A stretch of DNA of 64,000 nucleotides. Source: Vampirovibrionales bacterium (GTDB taxonomy: Bacteria; Cyanobacteriota; Vampirovibrionia; Vampirovibrionales; Vampirovibrionaceae). Made by a program: the position numbers and the translations under genes. The notes below the pieces were generated by a model. That model had not been told where the DNA came from and did no database searches. It saw only the letters and a program-made list of their open reading frames with translations. Shown in pieces: positions 62,130-64,000 of the stretch; position 1 is the stretch's first letter; each line of letters opens with the position of its first letter. The stretch spans positions 1,798,001-1,862,000 of the forward strand of contig JADJRF010000005.1 of NCBI GenBank assembly GCA_016712355.1. The letters run 5' to 3'.

Positions 62130-62363
62130 ATGAGAAGAGTCGTGATGCAGGAACGCTCCTTGTCCCCCGTCGAAAAACTCACGCTGTGGCTGGCCAGTCT
62201 GGCGTTGATGGTCGGCGCCAGCGCCTCGGTCGTCCAGGGCGATCGCCCGCTTCCCAAAATTGTCGATTTACTCAAATTCAACGCCGATACGCCTCTTGCG
62301 CAATTGCATCAGGCGATTATCAGCGGCTTTACGCCTCCTGGCCTGTCGCTGTTTGTGCGCTAA
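62130..62363 (+). CDS. Small membrane protein (77 aa), unknown
   Basis: ATG 62130 has AGGAG 10-11 bases upstream. The product begins with basic residues ('MRRVVMQERSLSPVEKL') followed by a single hydrophobic segment 'LTLWLASLALMVGASASVVQG' near residues 17-37, then a short amphipathic tail. It could be a signal-anchored inner-membrane protein or a secreted peptide. It ends before a very strong terminator. The preceding 266 bases after arcC show no gene. Confidence 0.55.
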   Translation: MRRVVMQERSLSPVEKLTLWLASLALMVGASASVVQGDRPLPKIVDLLKFNADTPLAQLHQAIISGFTPPGLSLFVR

Positions 62364-62414
62364 GCGGGCCGAGCGTTTCGATTTTTCTTTCACTCATTTC
62401 AACAACACACAGTT

Positions 62415-62479
62415 CAACGACCCAACCAGCGGGGAAATCGGTTCCTTTCCCCGCCGGGTTGGGGCGTTGGCCGTTTTTT
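62415..62479 (+). terminator. Strong intrinsic terminator
   Basis: Three stacked stems, CAACG/CGTTG, CCCAACC/GGTTGGG and GCGGGGAAA/TTTCCCCGC, around an 8-base loop, followed by CCGTTTTTTG. It ends the transcript of the 77-aa protein. Confidence 0.9.
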
Positions 62480-62507
62480 GTATGATGATTCTTTCATGAG
62501 TGCTGCC

Positions 62508-63436
62508 TTTTGGGGGCCGTTCCCGCCCCCAAACCCCCACCCTGTCTTTATTTGAGGGCTTCGCCCTCAAGGCCCGTTTTATTGCCTGCCTGCGTGTTTG
62601 AGGGCTTGGCCCTCAAGGCGGGTTTTATCGCCTGCCTGCGTGGCGCAGGGGCAGAAAATCTTCCGGGTTTTATGTTCCCCTCCTGATAATGGGGCGTTCC
62701 CGCCCCTAGGCCCCTGTCCTGTCTGTGTTTGAGGGCTTGGCCCTCAAGGCGGGTTTTTCCGCCTGCCTGCGTGGCGCAGGGGCAGAAAATCTTCCGGATT
62801 TTATGTCCCCCTCCTCATAATGGGGCGTTCCCGCCCCTAGGCCCCTGCCCTGTCTGTGTTTGAGGGCTGGGTCCTCAAGGCGGGTTTTTCCGCCTGCCTG
62901 CGTGGCGCAGGGGCAGAAAATCTTCCGGGTTTTATGCTCCCTCCTCATAATGGGGCGTTCCCGCCCCCGAGCCCCTGCCCTGTCTGTGTTTGAGGGCTGG
63001 GTCCTCAAGGCGGGTTTTATCGCCTGCCTGCGTGGCGCAGGGGGCAGAAAATCTTCCGGATTTTATGTCCCCCTCCTGATGATGGGGCGTTCCCGCCCCT
63101 AGGCCCCTGTCCTGTCTGTGTTTGAGGGCTTGGCCCTCAAGGCGGGTTTTTCCGCCTGCCTGCGTGGCGCAGGGGCAGAAAATCTTCCGGGTTTTATGTC
63201 CCCCCCTCCTGATGATGGGGCGTTCCCGCCCCGAGCCCCTGCCCTGTCTGTGTTTGAGGGCTTGGCCCTCAAGGCGGGTTTTTTCGCCTGCCCGCGTGGC
63301 GCAGGGGCAGAAAATCTTCCGGATTTTATGTCCCCCTCCTGATGATGGGGCGTTCCCGCCCCTAGGCCCCTGTCCTGTCTGTGTTTGAGGGCTTGGCCCT
63401 CAAGGCGGGTTTTTCCGCCTGCCTGCGTGGCAGGTT
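62508..63436. repeat. Tandem array of ~131-bp repeat units (about seven)
   Basis: The hallmark GGGGC(G)TTCCCGCCCC recurs at about 62513, 62691, 62822, 62952, 63084, 63217 and 63347, i.e. steps of 130-133 bases after the first. Each unit holds three potential hairpins: GGGGC/GCCCC, TTGAGGGC-TTG-GCCCTCAA and CTGC...GCG/CGC...GCAG, then AGAAAATCTTCCGG(G/A)TTTTATG. Units differ by few substitutions, and the first interval is longer because of an extra partial copy. Several open frames cross the array in different phases, which argues against coding. One diverged single copy is at 28727-28812. This fills most of the 62364-63598 gap. Confidence 0.92.
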
Positions 63437-63471
63437 AGGGCGATTTTGGCAAAATCAGGGGCGCGGCGGCG

Positions 63472-63582
63472 GTGCGCGGCCTCCTCCAGATGGACGAGGC
63501 CTTGGCGGACGGTTCAAGTTTCAGCCCCGGCGCGCCGATGCTCTCTGTACAGATGTCGGCCTTTGACGTCGACGCCGAATGA
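63472..63582 (+). CDS. Possible short gene or 3' gene fragment before fliS
   Basis: A frame open from 63439 to TGA 63580-63582 could start at GTG 63472 and reads '...GLLQMDEALADGSSFSPGA' and ends 'VQMSAFDVDAE'. Composition looks protein-like and it ends 16 bases before fliS, in operon spacing. No SD or family is recognised. It may be the remaining end of a flagellar gene cut by the repeat array, or chance. Confidence 0.3.
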   Translation: MRGLLQMDEALADGSSFSPGAPMLSVQMSAFDVDAE

Positions 63583-63598
63583 GAGAGCGCGCCCGTTT

Positions 63599-64000
63599 AT
63601 GAGCGGACCCTCGGCTTACGCCAAGCAAGCCCAGCACTACAAAGAGCAGGCGGTGACCACCGCCACGCCGGAAGAAATTTTAATCATGCTCTACGACGGC
63701 GCGATTCGCTTTCTCAATGCCGCGCGTAAAGGTCTCGAAACCGGCGATATCGAAAAATCGCATAACAACCTCATTAAAACCCAGCGCATTATTACCGAAC
63801 TCATGTGCAGCCTGAATATCGAAATCGGCGGAGAAGCCGCCCAGAATCTGTACCGGCTGTACGATTATCTGCACTACCGGCTGGTAGAAGCCAACCTCAA
63901 AAAAGATGTTACGATGGTGGATGAAGTCCTCGGCCATATGCGCTCGCTGCGCGACACATGGCGCGAAGCCATCGAAATTGCGTTGCGCGAGCGGGCGGGC
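63599..64000 (+). CDS. fliS: Flagellar export chaperone FliS (3' end outside window)
   Basis: The 134 codons present begin 'MSGPSAYAKQAQHYKEQAVT' and contain the FliS signature 'TATPEEILIMLYDGAIRFLNAA', then 'KSHNNLIKTQRIITELMCSLNIEIGGEAAQNLYRLYDYLHYRLVEAN'. FliS binds the C-terminus of flagellin in the cytoplasm and keeps it unpolymerised until export. Nearly the full family length is present; the stop is beyond the edge. It shows that the organism makes flagella, in line with two chemoreceptors. fliD, the common neighbour, is not seen upstream; the repeat array is there instead. Confidence 0.93.
   Translation, partial: MSGPSAYAKQAQHYKEQAVTTATPEEILIMLYDGAIRFLNAARKGLETGDIEKSHNNLIKTQRIITELMCSLNIEIGGEAAQNLYRLYDYLHYRLVEANLKKDVTMVDEVLGHMRSLRDTWREAIEIALRERAG

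Noticed and set aside
62508..63436. Tandem array considered as a CRISPR
   Set aside because: Units of ~131 bp repeat over their whole length with no unique spacers, no 25-40-bp direct repeat pattern and no cas genes nearby.
62706..63566. Open frames of 60-100 codons within the repeat array
   Set aside because: They occur on both strands and in several phases through the same repeat and carry no SD, so they reflect repeat composition rather than protein coding.

Overview
This looks like a chromosomal segment of a GC-rich, motile, non-photosynthetic bacterium with a Gram-negative style envelope. The evidence is a GspF/PilC platform protein, FliS, two chemoreceptors, TatA, a lytic transglycosylase and a long GyrB. 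The GAF domain of the histidine kinase resembles cyanobacterial GAF domains. Many hypothetical proteins carry a short N-terminal R/K-F-G type motif. Together these fit a relative of the Cyanobacteria such as Vampirovibrionia ('Melainabacteria'), but that placement is inference and no rRNA or tRNA gene is present to test it.

Layout. 0-1.1 kb: end of a type II secretion/type IV pilus gene and a pyrimidine-dimer glycosylase. 1.1-12.2 kb: three very different GH13 (alpha-amylase superfamily) proteins, two of them in an operon with a membrane protein and the largest transcribed divergently. 12.3-18.1 kb: a proline/tyrosine-rich small protein, thrS, a cytoplasmic dual-GAF chemoreceptor and an unknown gene. 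18.25-20.3 kb: an AT-rich island with a decayed IS3-family transposase and an ApeA-like HEPN anti-phage gene. 20.3-25.4 kb: a tightly coupled operon proS-xseA-xseB-glpK. 25.5-31.6 kb: small unknown genes, a membrane chemoreceptor, a duplicated gene end next to a dispersed repeat, an EF-hand protein and a YkgJ-type cysteine-cluster protein. 31.7-35.3 kb: pgsA-dtd, a HIT-like protein and two unknown genes. 35.4-39.0 kb: the branched-chain amino acid operon ilvB-ilvN-ilvC, preceded by a Val/Leu-rich leader peptide and a terminator that together form a classical attenuator.

39.1-47.7 kb: an orphan HigA-type antitoxin between two copies of the same hairpin, then gyrB, a response regulator/histidine kinase pair, cysQ and an acyl-CoA synthetase. 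47.7-51.6 kb: three unknown membrane-associated proteins. 51.6-57.9 kb: tatA with a glycosyltransferase, a Fur-family regulator, gdhA, rqcP, mnmA and a lytic transglycosylase. 58.0-59.4 kb: three tandem paralogous small proteins, each with its own near-identical sigma70 promoter. 59.4-61.9 kb: a cysteine desulfurase and a carbamate kinase, divergently arranged around a hexanucleotide tandem repeat. 62.1-64.0 kb: a small membrane protein, a strong terminator, an array of about seven 131-bp tandem repeats, and the start of fliS.

The most notable points are the complete ilv attenuator, the shared N-terminal F-G motif in at least nine otherwise unrelated proteins, the three-gene paralog array with copied promoters, the GH13/membrane-protein cluster, and the ApeA island. 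Several gene starts were moved from the longest open frame to the one with a Shine-Dalgarno (SD) sequence or a stop/start overlap; this is stated in each entry.
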